Shown here one piece after another: positions 1-5,791 of a stretch of DNA of 7,718 bases (positions within the stretch are counted from its first letter, which is position 1; each line of letters opens with the position of its first letter). The stretch lies in assembly GCF_000188295.1 (NCBI RefSeq), contig NZ_GL831112.1, forward strand, positions 1,647,432 through 1,655,149, read 5' to 3'. The notes below the pieces were generated by a model. It was not told the DNA's origin and did not search any database. It worked only from the letters and a program-made list of their open reading frames with translations. This DNA is from Streptococcus vestibularis ATCC 49124 (GTDB lineage: Bacteria > Bacillota > Bacilli > Lactobacillales > Streptococcaceae). The translations under genes and the position numbers were made by a program.

Positions 1-40
1 CTGCTAGCAAACTTGTAACGATTTTAATTGTTTTTTTCAT
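1..40 (-). CDS. Start of an exported protein (partial, runs off the left edge)
   Basis: Only the first 13 codons are visible, reading MKKTIKIVTSLLA, which is a basic stretch followed by the beginning of a hydrophobic segment. This is typical of the N-terminus of a signal peptide or membrane protein. The Shine-Dalgarno-like AGGTGA at 46-51 sits 5 nt from the ATG at 38-40 but only 2 nt from the ATG at 41-43, so the inner ATG is preferred. The gene begins 13 bp after the stop of the CHAP hydrolase gene on the same strand, so the two are probably co-transcribed. The family cannot be named from so little sequence. Confidence 0.6.
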   Translation of the reverse strand, partial: MKKTIKIVTSLLA

Positions 41-53
41 CATATTCACCTAT

Positions 54-2192
54 CTATGCTACTGCTACGCTGATATATCGTCTGTTGCCTGAGAATGAAA
101 CGTAGCTAATCCAATAATGGCCATCAGACAAAAGTACCTTGTCGTAATTAACACCGTCTCCGGCATCGTAATAAGCCAGTTCTGGTGAGGACATTTTAGG
201 TTCTGCTTTTATACTAGCATGTCCTGAGAAAGTATATCGCCCTTTATCAGGGATAGAAGGTCTTACAACTGCTTTTACAATAGTCGTGGTACCACCTACT
301 CCAACCATTTTGCCGTCGTTTTGAACATAGTACAAGTGAACATTATATTCTCCTAGAGAATTTTTGTGATCACTTGGATTCACGGAAACTTTGTAAGTTC
401 CATCACCTTGCTTAGCTGCAACATACCAGATAATATCATCTTGTCCATTTTCGCTTGACCAAGTTGGTACTTTTACTTCTTTGACACCATTAGGACTTGA
501 AACATTTGAAATGATAACATCAAATGTACCCGTTTGGTCGTTTTTATTTGTGATGGAAATTGTTCCTGTTGGTTCAGCTCTACTTGGAGCCACTGGGGCC
601 GTAGAGGTTCCACTAGTTGTTGGTTGAGTCGCTACTTGATTGATAGCGATATATCTGCGAGCTCCTGAATAAGAAACATAGGAAATCCATTCATAGTTAT
701 CGGCTACTAATGTCTTATCATAGTTAACAGAACTTCCATTGTCGTAGTATGCAATGTCAGCACTGGAAATTTTAGGTTCTGATTTGATCCCTTTTCGGCT
801 AGTAAAACGATAAATACCTGAACTTGGTAAAGAGCTAGTCGCTTGACCACTTGTACTTGGAGTAGTGACTGGAGTCGTTGGTCGGGTCGCTACTTGATTG
901 ATGGCAATATATCTGCGGGCACCTGAATAAGAGACATAAGAAATCCATTCGTAATTGTCTGCTATTACAGTCTTATCATAGTTAACAGAGCTTCCATTGT
1001 CATAGTAAGCGATATCTGCGCTAGAAATCCTAGGTTCTGACTTAATCCCTTTGCGATTAGTGAATCTATAAGTACCTGAACTTGGCAAAGAACCACCGGT
1101 ACTTGTTCCTGCTGAAGGTGTTGTACTGATTGGAGTTGAAGGCGTACCACTTAAATCTTTGAAGTGAATAAATCCCGCGGGTTTAGAAGTAGGTTGTGTT
1201 TGGGTGTGATATGTGTAGTCCATTCCTCCATTTCTAATCCAGTTATACTCTTCAACAACAATGTTACCTCCAACAATCTCAGCGACCCAAGCTACGTGTC
1301 CGTAACCACCATCAGTATAGTAAGCTACAGAACCCACTGCTGGAGTGTTATCTACTCTATATCCTAGGCTTCTTGCAACAGCTCCCCACTGTGCTCCATT
1401 TCCCATAGCTCTTGGAACTTCAAAGTGGTTAACATTATGCAAGCGATTAGCTACAAATGAGGTGCAATTTCCTGTGTAATATCCCCAAGAGTCCACAGAG
1501 TTGGGATTATTTCTCCAAGAAGCAGGGTAGTCATCACCGATAGCTCGTCCTGATCTTGTATTAGCACCATCAGATAATTTGCTATTTTGATTTTGATTCA
1601 AGAAATCTTCAACAGTTGCTAAATCATCATCCAGACTTCCTTCGTCATCTACTTTTGTAGTAGCTTTATCTGTGCTTTGATTATCTGCAGGAGTCGTAGG
1701 AGCTTCTACGACTTCAGATACCTTGTCTTCAATATTTTCTGTTTTAACTTCTTTGCTAGACTGATCAACTGATGGTGCAGCTGGGGTAATCTCTTTTGTA
1801 GTATGTCCTTCTGCAACACCATTTGAAGTGTTTGTAGATAAATCAGTCCTAGTTGCTTCAGCATTTACATGAGAGTCCTCAGATACAGCAGAACTATTTA
1901 AACTGCTCCCTGTTCCTTTGGTAGCCTGCGCTACTTCTTGATTAACAGTTGGTGTTTCTTGAGCAGTAGAAACTGCTTCTGTAGTTATAGATGTTGTCGT
2001 GCTACTACTATCATTAGTCACACTTCCAACTACTTCTGTAGTCGTTACATCATTGGTGTTGGTCAACTCATCTGCAGATGCTCCTTTAGGTGTTCCCAAT
2101 AAGAACATCCCAATGAGCACCGAAGCTACTCCGATAGAATACTTTCTGATTGAGAAACGTTGGCTTCGCGTCATCCAAAATAATTTTTTCAT
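54..2192 (-). CDS. Secreted CHAP-domain peptidoglycan hydrolase with YSIRK signal and SH3-like repeats
   Basis: Predicted wall hydrolase that cuts peptidoglycan (amidase or endopeptidase) outside the cell. I place the start at 2192 (712 aa): GGAG lies 9 nt upstream of that ATG, while the ATG at 2207 has no ribosome binding site. Residues 1-40 form a YSIRK-type signal peptide (FSIRKYSIGVASVLIG), with likely cleavage after GASA. Residues 41-215 are a Thr/Ser/Glu-rich linker. A CHAP domain spans about 217-345, with the likely catalytic Cys in GNCTSFV (residue 243), His in YGHVAWV (299) and polar residues in VVEEYNW (314-317). Two nearly identical SH3-like repeats follow (about 373-435 and 459-521), then a GBS-Bsp-like repeat (541-637) and a third SH3 repeat at the C-terminus (650-712). 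There is no LPXTG sorting signal, so wall retention presumably relies on the SH3 repeats. The frame is intact and looks functional; the exact bond cleaved is unknown. Confidence 0.9.
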   Translation of the reverse strand: MKKLFWMTRSQRFSIRKYSIGVASVLIGMFLLGTPKGASADELTNTNDVTTTEVVGSVTNDSSSTTTSITTEAVSTAQETPTVNQEVAQATKGTGSSLNSSAVSEDSHVNAEATRTDLSTNTSNGVAEGHTTKEITPAAPSVDQSSKEVKTENIEDKVSEVVEAPTTPADNQSTDKATTKVDDEGSLDDDLATVEDFLNQNQNSKLSDGANTRSGRAIGDDYPASWRNNPNSVDSWGYYTGNCTSFVANRLHNVNHFEVPRAMGNGAQWGAVARSLGYRVDNTPAVGSVAYYTDGGYGHVAWVAEIVGGNIVVEEYNWIRNGGMDYTYHTQTQPTSKPAGFIHFKDLSGTPSTPISTTPSAGTSTGGSLPSSGTYRFTNRKGIKSEPRISSADIAYYDNGSSVNYDKTVIADNYEWISYVSYSGARRYIAINQVATRPTTPVTTPSTSGQATSSLPSSGIYRFTSRKGIKSEPKISSADIAYYDNGSSVNYDKTLVADNYEWISYVSYSGARRYIAINQVATQPTTSGTSTAPVAPSRAEPTGTISITNKNDQTGTFDVIISNVSSPNGVKEVKVPTWSSENGQDDIIWYVAAKQGDGTYKVSVNPSDHKNSLGEYNVHLYYVQNDGKMVGVGGTTTIVKAVVRPSIPDKGRYTFSGHASIKAEPKMSSPELAYYDAGDGVNYDKVLLSDGHYWISYVSFSGNRRYISVAVA
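57..245 (-). repeat. Third SH3-like wall-binding repeat of the CHAP protein
   Basis: This encodes the C-terminal 63 residues of the hydrolase. It shares the pattern G-Y-F-IK-EP-SS-AYYD-G-VNYDK-YWISYVS-SG-RRYI with the two repeats at 888-1076 and 630-818 but is clearly more diverged. It is separated from them by the GBS-Bsp-like repeat. Confidence 0.8.
282..572 (-). other. GBS-Bsp-like repeat region within the CHAP protein
   Basis: About 97 residues with the pattern GTISITNKN, GTFDVIISNVSSPNGVKEV, VPTWS, DIIWYVAAKQ, YNVHLYYV. This matches the beta-sandwich GBS Bsp-like repeat found in streptococcal surface hydrolases. Its ligand is unknown. The assignment is from motif memory, not a search. 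Confidence 0.7.
630..1076 (-). repeat. Two near-identical SH3-like repeats in tandem
   Basis: Positions 888-1076 and 630-818 encode copies of about 63 residues that are almost the same. Both contain IKSEP, SSADIAYYDNGSSVNYDK, NYEWISYVSYSGARRYIA and INQVAT, joined by a Thr/Pro/Ser linker. The DNA is also highly similar, which suggests recent duplication or gene conversion. The unit is the SH3_5-type cell-wall-binding module. Confidence 0.85.
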
Positions 2193-2251
2193 AGTTTTGT
2201 ACTCCATTTAAAATGTTTAAACGAACGCATTTAGAGTTTATTCAGAAATTT

Positions 2252-2279
2252 AGCATACAATAAAGCAAATTCAGAACAA
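2252..2279 (-). promoter_or_regulatory. Possible promoter of the CHAP hydrolase gene
   Basis: Read on the minus strand, TTGTTC (2274-2279), a 16-nt spacer and TATGCT (2252-2257) form a weak sigma-A-like promoter about 60 nt upstream of the start codon. The match is modest and other arrangements in this AT-rich gap are possible. Confidence 0.3.
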
Positions 2280-2314
2280 CTCTTTATTATTGATATGTGA
2301 TTATACAACTATTG

Positions 2315-2380
2315 TTATTTATCCCTAGGATGATGCGAGTCAATATCAAAATCATCCTCTATGATAAGCACTTGATTCAT
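2315..2380 (-). pseudogene. Response regulator stub (N-terminus only, lanR-like)
   Basis: A 21-codon frame begins 21 bp after the stop of the subtilisin-like peptidase gene and has a good ribosome binding site (AAGG, 7 nt from the ATG). Its first 14 residues, MNQVLIIEDDFDID, match the start of an OmpR-type receiver domain: a beta-1 strand followed by the acidic pocket. The similarity stops there, and after seven unrelated residues (SHHPRDK) the frame ends. I infer that the gene was cut off by a deletion or insertion near 2338. In nisin-type clusters lanP is directly followed by lanR, so this position suits a lost lantibiotic regulator. It is too short to be functional. Confidence 0.65.
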
Positions 2381-2401
2381 ATTAATACCTTCATTAATTG
2401 A

Positions 2402-3766
2402 TTATTGAACAAAATTTGTAATGTTCAGCATTCTAAATGAATTGCCATTTCCATCATGACTCAGCCAGCTATTGTCATACAAGATCTTGATAGCTTCATC
2501 AGGCTGATTTTTCAAGTGATACTTTTCCATAATTAATCCCAAGGCAGCAGATACTTTTGGTGCTGCGATTGATGTTCCATACGCATAAGTGAACTGTCCT
2601 TGAAGTGTTGGAACAATAATCCAATCTCTTTCAAATAATCTCTCTGCCATCCATTTGTCGTATCCAACTGCTGACAACTCTTTAGAACCGCCTCCAGTTG
2701 CGTAGATATCCACTTCAGAACCTCTGTTTGAGAAACTAGAAATGCGATCATCAGCGTCCACTGACCCCACTGTAACAACATTATCTAATTCAGCAGGAAT
2801 ATCTTTTACTGAACCATTAACCTGAGCGTAGTCCTTGCCGTTTGAGCTACCAAGGTGATATTTCAATTCCGCTTGATTGTCTAGATTTAATCCTTCATCG
2901 CCTACAGAAGCAACAACTACTGAACCTTGCTTATGGGCAAAATTAACGGCCCGTTGATAAATGTTAATGAGTGCTGTTTTATCACTTTCATCAGTCGAAT
3001 TTTCAAGCAGATATTCTCCGAAACTTAAATTGATGACATCAACATCATCTTTAGCCGCTTGAATCAATGCTTTTAAAATCCATTGATCTTGGGCATTTCC
3101 CTCGTCAAAAACACGATACATTCTCACCCTCATGCCAGGAGCAATTCCGAGGTAACTACCGTTTGAGGATATCTGACCGACAACAGATGTTGCATGACCT
3201 GTTTTGTCTAAAACATTTTGGTCATCGACAAGACCAGTGGTCGCATCAGCTGCGAAGTTTTTCACGGAAATAATATTAGAAGATATTTCGGAGTTATCGT
3301 TTGTAATCCCTGAATCAATAACTCCAATCGTCGCTTCACCTGAAGATTTATGAGTAAACTTAGTCCCTGTGCTAATGCTCTTTTGCATATCCCATTGATT
3401 TTCCCAAAAATCAGAATTATCATTCGTATAGACTTGACCTTTATAAGAATAGCTAATATTGGGTTTAACAGTTAGCTTATCATCCTCCACAATCTCTTCA
3501 ATCTTACTGCTATTTTCCTCTTTCACATCCTGCTTACTTTTCTCTGTGGAGATGGTCATGAAATTTATCTCAGGGATCTTGTCAGTAACTGTGATACCTT
3601 CTTTTTCAAATGCTTTCTCCATATCGTCAACTGATTGAGTTTCTCTTAATAATACATTGTACCGAGTTGTTTCAATGTCAGTTGCTTGAACACAACTTGG
3701 TGAACTACCAACAAACAATAATATTGACAATACCGTGCTAGCTAATAATAAATCTCTTTTTTTCAT
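2402..3766 (-). CDS. lanP: Subtilisin-like (S8) serine peptidase, lantibiotic leader peptidase type (LanP)
   Basis: Secreted serine protease of the S8 family, probably a LanP that removes leader peptides from exported lantibiotics. I choose the ATG at 3766 (454 aa), preceded by AGGTGA; a GTG at 3772 is the alternative. Residues 1-28 form a signal peptide ending VQA. A propeptide-like region runs to about residue 115. The catalytic residues are Asp in IGVIDSG (151), His in TGHATSVV (191) and Ser in YGTSIAAP (399). At the oxyanion-hole position, where subtilases have Asn in a GN motif, this protein reads ASVGDEG, so Asp 290 replaces Asn. There is no LPXTG anchor, unlike NisP. The gene starts directly against the lanF remnant and is followed by a response regulator stub. 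It is the only open full-length structural gene of the lantibiotic locus. General subtilase activity on other substrates is possible. Confidence 0.8.
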   Translation of the reverse strand: MKKRDLLLASTVLSILLFVGSSPSCVQATDIETTRYNVLLRETQSVDDMEKAFEKEGITVTDKIPEINFMTISTEKSKQDVKEENSSKIEEIVEDDKLTVKPNISYSYKGQVYTNDNSDFWENQWDMQKSISTGTKFTHKSSGEATIGVIDSGITNDNSEISSNIISVKNFAADATTGLVDDQNVLDKTGHATSVVGQISSNGSYLGIAPGMRVRMYRVFDEGNAQDQWILKALIQAAKDDVDVINLSFGEYLLENSTDESDKTALINIYQRAVNFAHKQGSVVVASVGDEGLNLDNQAELKYHLGSSNGKDYAQVNGSVKDIPAELDNVVTVGSVDADDRISSFSNRGSEVDIYATGGGSKELSAVGYDKWMAERLFERDWIIVPTLQGQFTYAYGTSIAAPKVSAALGLIMEKYHLKNQPDEAIKILYDNSWLSHDGNGNSFRMLNITNFVQ

Positions 3767-3772
3767 AATCAC

Positions 3773-4077
3773 CTATTTTTGAAAAACCAGTAGATTTTCA
3801 TAACCTGTTAAATTAGGATAATATGATGGTTCTTCAATCATCTAACCGATTTGGTTTAAATACTGTTTATTTTTTGTGATGTTTTCACCATTAATAAGTA
3901 TTTCTCCTGAAGTTGGCATAACTAACGACAAGATCATTTTCATTGTTGTTGTTTTACCTGCACCATTTGGACCAAGAAAACCATAGATTTCGCCCTCTCG
4001 AACAGTAAACTTTTCTAGTTCCACGGTAGTAACTTCTACACTTTAGAAAGCTTGTGTAATTCAATAATATTTTTCAT
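3773..4077 (-). pseudogene. lanF: Broken lantibiotic immunity ABC transporter ATPase gene (lanF-like)
   Basis: Remnant of the ATPase of a LanFEG self-immunity exporter. The start at 4077 has GAGG 6 nt upstream and reads [13 protein letters not shown] frameshift near 4040 then moves the reading to another frame, which gives [20 protein letters not shown] followed by the Walker A motif [10 protein letters not shown] and on to [10 protein letters not shown]. An in-frame TAG at 3842-3844 interrupts it, yet the same frame continues beyond the stop with MIEEPSYYPNLTGYENL, which is exactly what a LanF has at that point. The similarity ends at a TAG (3773-3775) abutting the peptidase gene. About 100 of some 230-300 residues remain, and the ABC signature, Walker B and all of lanE and lanG are missing. 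With three independent lesions it cannot function. Confidence 0.88.
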
Positions 4078-4221
4078 TTTTAACCTCATGTAGCCCAATA
4101 ATAAAAAATCTATCCTTTTAATTCTGTTTCTATACTGTAATTGTAAATTGACCACCTAAAGATAACATTAAGATACAAGAAATTTTCCCTTAAAGTTTCG
4201 AATTAATAAATTCTCGATAAC

Positions 4222-4320
4222 TTATATTTTAGTTTTTAATAATACTTCAGGAAAATATCTCTCAATGAATGTTCTAGGAAAGGCGTCAAACTGACTGTAC
4301 AAAACTTCTTTCTGATTCAT
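4222..4320 (-). other. Short open frame after lanA2, possible start of the lost lanM
   Basis: A 32-codon frame starts at 4320 with a convincing ribosome binding site (AGAGG, 8 nt from the ATG), 17 bp after the stop of the second precursor remnant. It reads MNQKEVLYSQFDAFPRTF and continues IERYFPEV before a TAA. In lacticin-481-type loci the large modification enzyme gene lanM follows the precursor genes at this position, so this may be its first codons left after a deletion. I do not recognise the residues firmly, and an unrelated small peptide is possible. The stretch 4078-4221 between it and lanF shows no gene I can recognise. Confidence 0.4.
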
Positions 4321-4337
4321 AAGCTAACCTCTTTCAA

Positions 4338-4495
4338 TTAGTAACATGTAAAAATTACTTGTAAATTTTTCCAGTGACATTCAGCAGAGATTGTATTTAC
4401 TCCGTGCCCTTTACCACTGCCTAAAAGACTATCTAATTCTTAAACTTGAAATTCTTATAATGCCTCAATAGCTTTGGTACGAATTTTATTTTCAT
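4338..4495 (-). pseudogene. lanA: Second lantibiotic precursor gene, broken (lanA2)
   Basis: Not a continuous open frame, but a full lacticin-481-group precursor is legible. It begins ATG AAA at 4495 and loses one base in the A-rich run near 4488. It then reads NKIRTKAIEAL, TAA (4455-4457), EFQV, TAA (4440-4442), ELDSLLGS, then the core GKGHGVNTISAECHW and KNLQVIFTCY, and stops at 4338-4340. Restoring one base gives 53 codons (52 aa). The leader ends in ELDSLLGS, a double-glycine-type site. The core has the family pattern TIS-x-E-C then FTC. Both internal stops are one transition from CAA (Gln), and the final Tyr (TAC) replaces the second Cys of the usual FTCC. It lies downstream of lanA1, as the second precursor does in two-precursor loci. 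It cannot yield product. Confidence 0.85.
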
Positions 4496-4660
4496 CTTAA
4501 CTACCCCACTTTTTAATATTAAATTTAACGCATATCTATGCTACTTTATACAATAATTTTAAAATTACTGGTTAAAGAAAAGTTTAAGAAAAAATAAAGC
4601 TCTAATTTTGCTCTCTTATTATCCCTAATACGATAACAATAGAAAAGTACCACCTTTAAA

Positions 4661-4692
4661 AGAAAAACAAAAAGAGGTTTCCCTCTTTTTGT
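4661..4692 (-). terminator. Hairpin terminator or attenuator downstream of lanA1
   Basis: A perfect 11-bp stem (ACAAAAAGAGG at 4667-4677 with CCTCTTTTTGT at 4682-4692) has a 4-nt loop and, read on the minus strand, ends in a T-rich tail. It lies about 32 bp beyond the original lanA1 stop at 4724. That is where class II lantibiotic operons carry a leaky terminator that keeps precursor mRNA in excess over lanM mRNA. The role is inferred from position and shape. Confidence 0.75.
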
Positions 4693-4723
4693 TGCAACAT
4701 CTAAGATAACCAGACTCATAACA

Positions 4724-4878
4724 TTAAGAACAACAAGTGAATAAAATTGGAATGAATTCATACGATATTCGTGTGAAATAGTTTTAAACACTCCATTTTT
4801 CCCAGCACCAATAATTTGATCTAGCTCTTCTAGGCTAATTTCTTTAATTGAATCAACAGCTTCATATTTATTTTGCAT
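4724..4878 (-). pseudogene. lanA: Lacticin-481-group lantibiotic precursor gene, frameshifted (lanA1)
   Basis: Close homologue of the streptococcin A-FF22 and salivaricin B precursors. The start at 4878 has a strong ribosome binding site (AGAGGTGG). The leader is MQNKYEAVDSIKEISLEELD plus QIIGA, ending in the GA cleavage site. The core begins GKNGVFKTISHE, identical to A-FF22, and continues YRMNSFQF, as in salivaricin B apart from Cys to Tyr and Trp to Phe. One base is then missing from a T run (A run at 4743-4746 on the plus strand). Restoring it gives LFTCCS and a TAA at 4724-4726, for 51 codons, the same length as the A-FF22 precursor. As it stands, the frame runs on through the downstream hairpin for 110 codons, to 4546, with a hydrophobic tail. 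The missing base removes both C-terminal ring cysteines. TGT to TAT at 4765-4767 removes the first ring Cys. No active lantibiotic is expected. Confidence 0.93.
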
Positions 4879-4882
4879 AATG

Positions 4883-4890
4883 CCACCTCT
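4883..4890 (-). promoter_or_regulatory. Ribosome binding site of lanA1
   Basis: AGAGGTGG read on the minus strand, 4 nt from the ATG at 4876-4878. It is strongly complementary to the 16S rRNA end and fixes the precursor start. Confidence 0.8.
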
Positions 4891-4934
4891 TTTTCGAACC
4901 TTGATAGACTGGTTATCTTATTTATTACGAGTTC

Positions 4935-4940
4935 ATTGTA
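4935..4940 (-). promoter_or_regulatory. Possible -10 element of the lanA1 promoter
   Basis: TACAAT on the minus strand lies 56 nt upstream of the lanA1 start. No good -35 is visible at 16-18 nt, as expected for a promoter that needs an activator such as the divergent response regulator. It is a tentative call in a very AT-rich gap. Confidence 0.35.
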
Positions 4941-4971
4941 AGACAGGAATACAAATTTATGATAAAGAAAA

Positions 4972-4989
4972 CTTAAAATTATTTTTAAG
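4972..4989. repeat. Small inverted repeat in the divergent promoter region
   Basis: CTTAAAA and TTTTAAG (7-bp arms, 4-bp centre) sit between lanA1 and the regulator gene, followed by a related AATTTTAAA. It could be an operator for the response regulator, but AT-rich DNA makes such repeats easily by chance. Confidence 0.3.
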
Positions 4990-5042
4990 AATTTTAAATG
5001 TCTGAATTTTTTCTTCTGTGACATTATAATTACTTAAATTTA

Positions 5043-5051
5043 TGGTATAAT
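5043..5051 (+). promoter_or_regulatory. Extended -10 promoter of the regulator operon
   Basis: TGGTATAAT is a perfect extended -10 (TGn plus TATAAT) 24 nt upstream of the response regulator start. A second TATAAT occurs at 5025-5030. No clear -35 is seen, which an extended -10 tolerates. Transcription would run away from lanA1. Confidence 0.6.
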
Positions 5052-5075
5052 TAAGAAAATTTTTGGAGTTAATAT

Positions 5076-5774
5076 ATGAATTTTGAAGTTCAATTACTAA
5101 AGAAAAGTATACTAATCGTCGATGATGATGAAGCGCTAAGCGAGTCTATAAAAGAAGTTCTTGCTAGTCGTGGTTTTCAAAATATTCATGTCGCTTACAG
5201 CATCAGTGAAGGGATTAATGTTTTCTCAGTATCACATATTGATCTTATTATTTTAGATGTTATGTTGCCAGATGGTGAAGGATATTTACTTTCAGAGTAT
5301 GTTAGAGAAAGTTCCGATGTTCCTATTTTATTTTTAACCGCTAAAAATAATCCTGACGATGAAATTCGAGGACTTAACTCCGGAGGAGATGACTATGTTA
5401 CGAAACCATTTTTACCTAAATCTTTAACTTATCGAATTATTGCACTATTAAGGAGGGCATATAAAGATGAGTCAGAAATAATTGAGTTAGATAACTGTAC
5501 TATAGATTTAAGTAGCGCAAGTGTTAAAAAAAATGATGAAATTTTGTCATTGACACCTACAGAGATACAAATTCTCCGAAAATTATATGCTAATAAAAAT
5601 TATATCGTCTCTATTGAAACAATTTGTGATACTGTTTGGGGACTTGATAGCTATGGCTGTGAAAAATCTCTCATGGTACATATTCGAAATATAAGAGGAA
5701 AAATCGAAGACATTCCTTCTAGACCAAATCACCTAATTACCATCAAAGGTCTCGGTTATAAGCTTGTTATATAG
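5076..5774 (+). CDS. lanR: OmpR-family response regulator, probable lantibiotic regulator (LanR/ScnR type)
   Basis: DNA-binding response regulator, 232 aa, full length. GGAG at 5065-5068 lies 7 nt before the start. The receiver domain (about 12-125) has the acidic pocket VDDDE (15-19), the phosphoacceptor Asp 61 in LIILDVMLPDGEGY, Thr 88 in FLTAK and Lys 110 in YVTKPF. The winged-helix output domain (about 135-232) shows LTPTEIQILRKL, the recognition region EKSLMVHIRNIRGKIE and the end GLGYKL. All key residues are present, so it appears active. The kinase gene follows 17 bp later. It is divergent from the dead lanA1 gene across 197 bp. Known lantibiotic loci such as A-FF22 also carry a regulator pair next to the precursor gene, so I infer that it once controlled lanA1 and lanA2 and perhaps itself. 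Its present targets are unknown. Confidence 0.85.
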   Translation: MNFEVQLLKKSILIVDDDEALSESIKEVLASRGFQNIHVAYSISEGINVFSVSHIDLIILDVMLPDGEGYLLSEYVRESSDVPILFLTAKNNPDDEIRGLNSGGDDYVTKPFLPKSLTYRIIALLRRAYKDESEIIELDNCTIDLSSASVKKNDEILSLTPTEIQILRKLYANKNYIVSIETICDTVWGLDSYGCEKSLMVHIRNIRGKIEDIPSRPNHLITIKGLGYKLVI

Positions 5775-5791
5775 ATAATTGAGGGATAGCA

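Noticed and set aside
630..1076. Tandem DNA repeats considered as CRISPR-like or satellite repeats
   Set aside because: The repetition is in frame and encodes two SH3-like protein modules, with no spacer-like variable units.
1164..1367. Plus-strand open frame opposite the CHAP domain (also 1999-2211, 3067-3273)
   Set aside because: These are antisense shadows of well-supported genes, without ribosome binding sites or recognisable motifs.
3690..3699. Possible lipoprotein box around the Cys in the peptidase signal peptide (SSPSC)
   Set aside because: The residues before Cys (S-P-S) do not fit the lipobox, and an ordinary signal peptidase site VQA follows.
4533..4545. 13-base match TATCTATGCTACT to positions 51-63
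   Set aside because: The match does not extend and the contexts are unrelated, so chance in AT-rich DNA is the simplest reading.
4546..4723. Hydrophobic C-terminal extension of a 110-aa protein reading on from lanA1
   Set aside because: It exists only because of the 1-nt deletion. The frame crosses the terminator hairpin, and the shifted frame restores the expected FTCCS plus stop.
4830..5024. Minus-strand 64-codon open frame over the lanA1 leader and upstream region
   Set aside because: It overlaps the lanA1 start in another frame, covers the promoter gap, has AT-rich low-complexity composition and no family resemblance.
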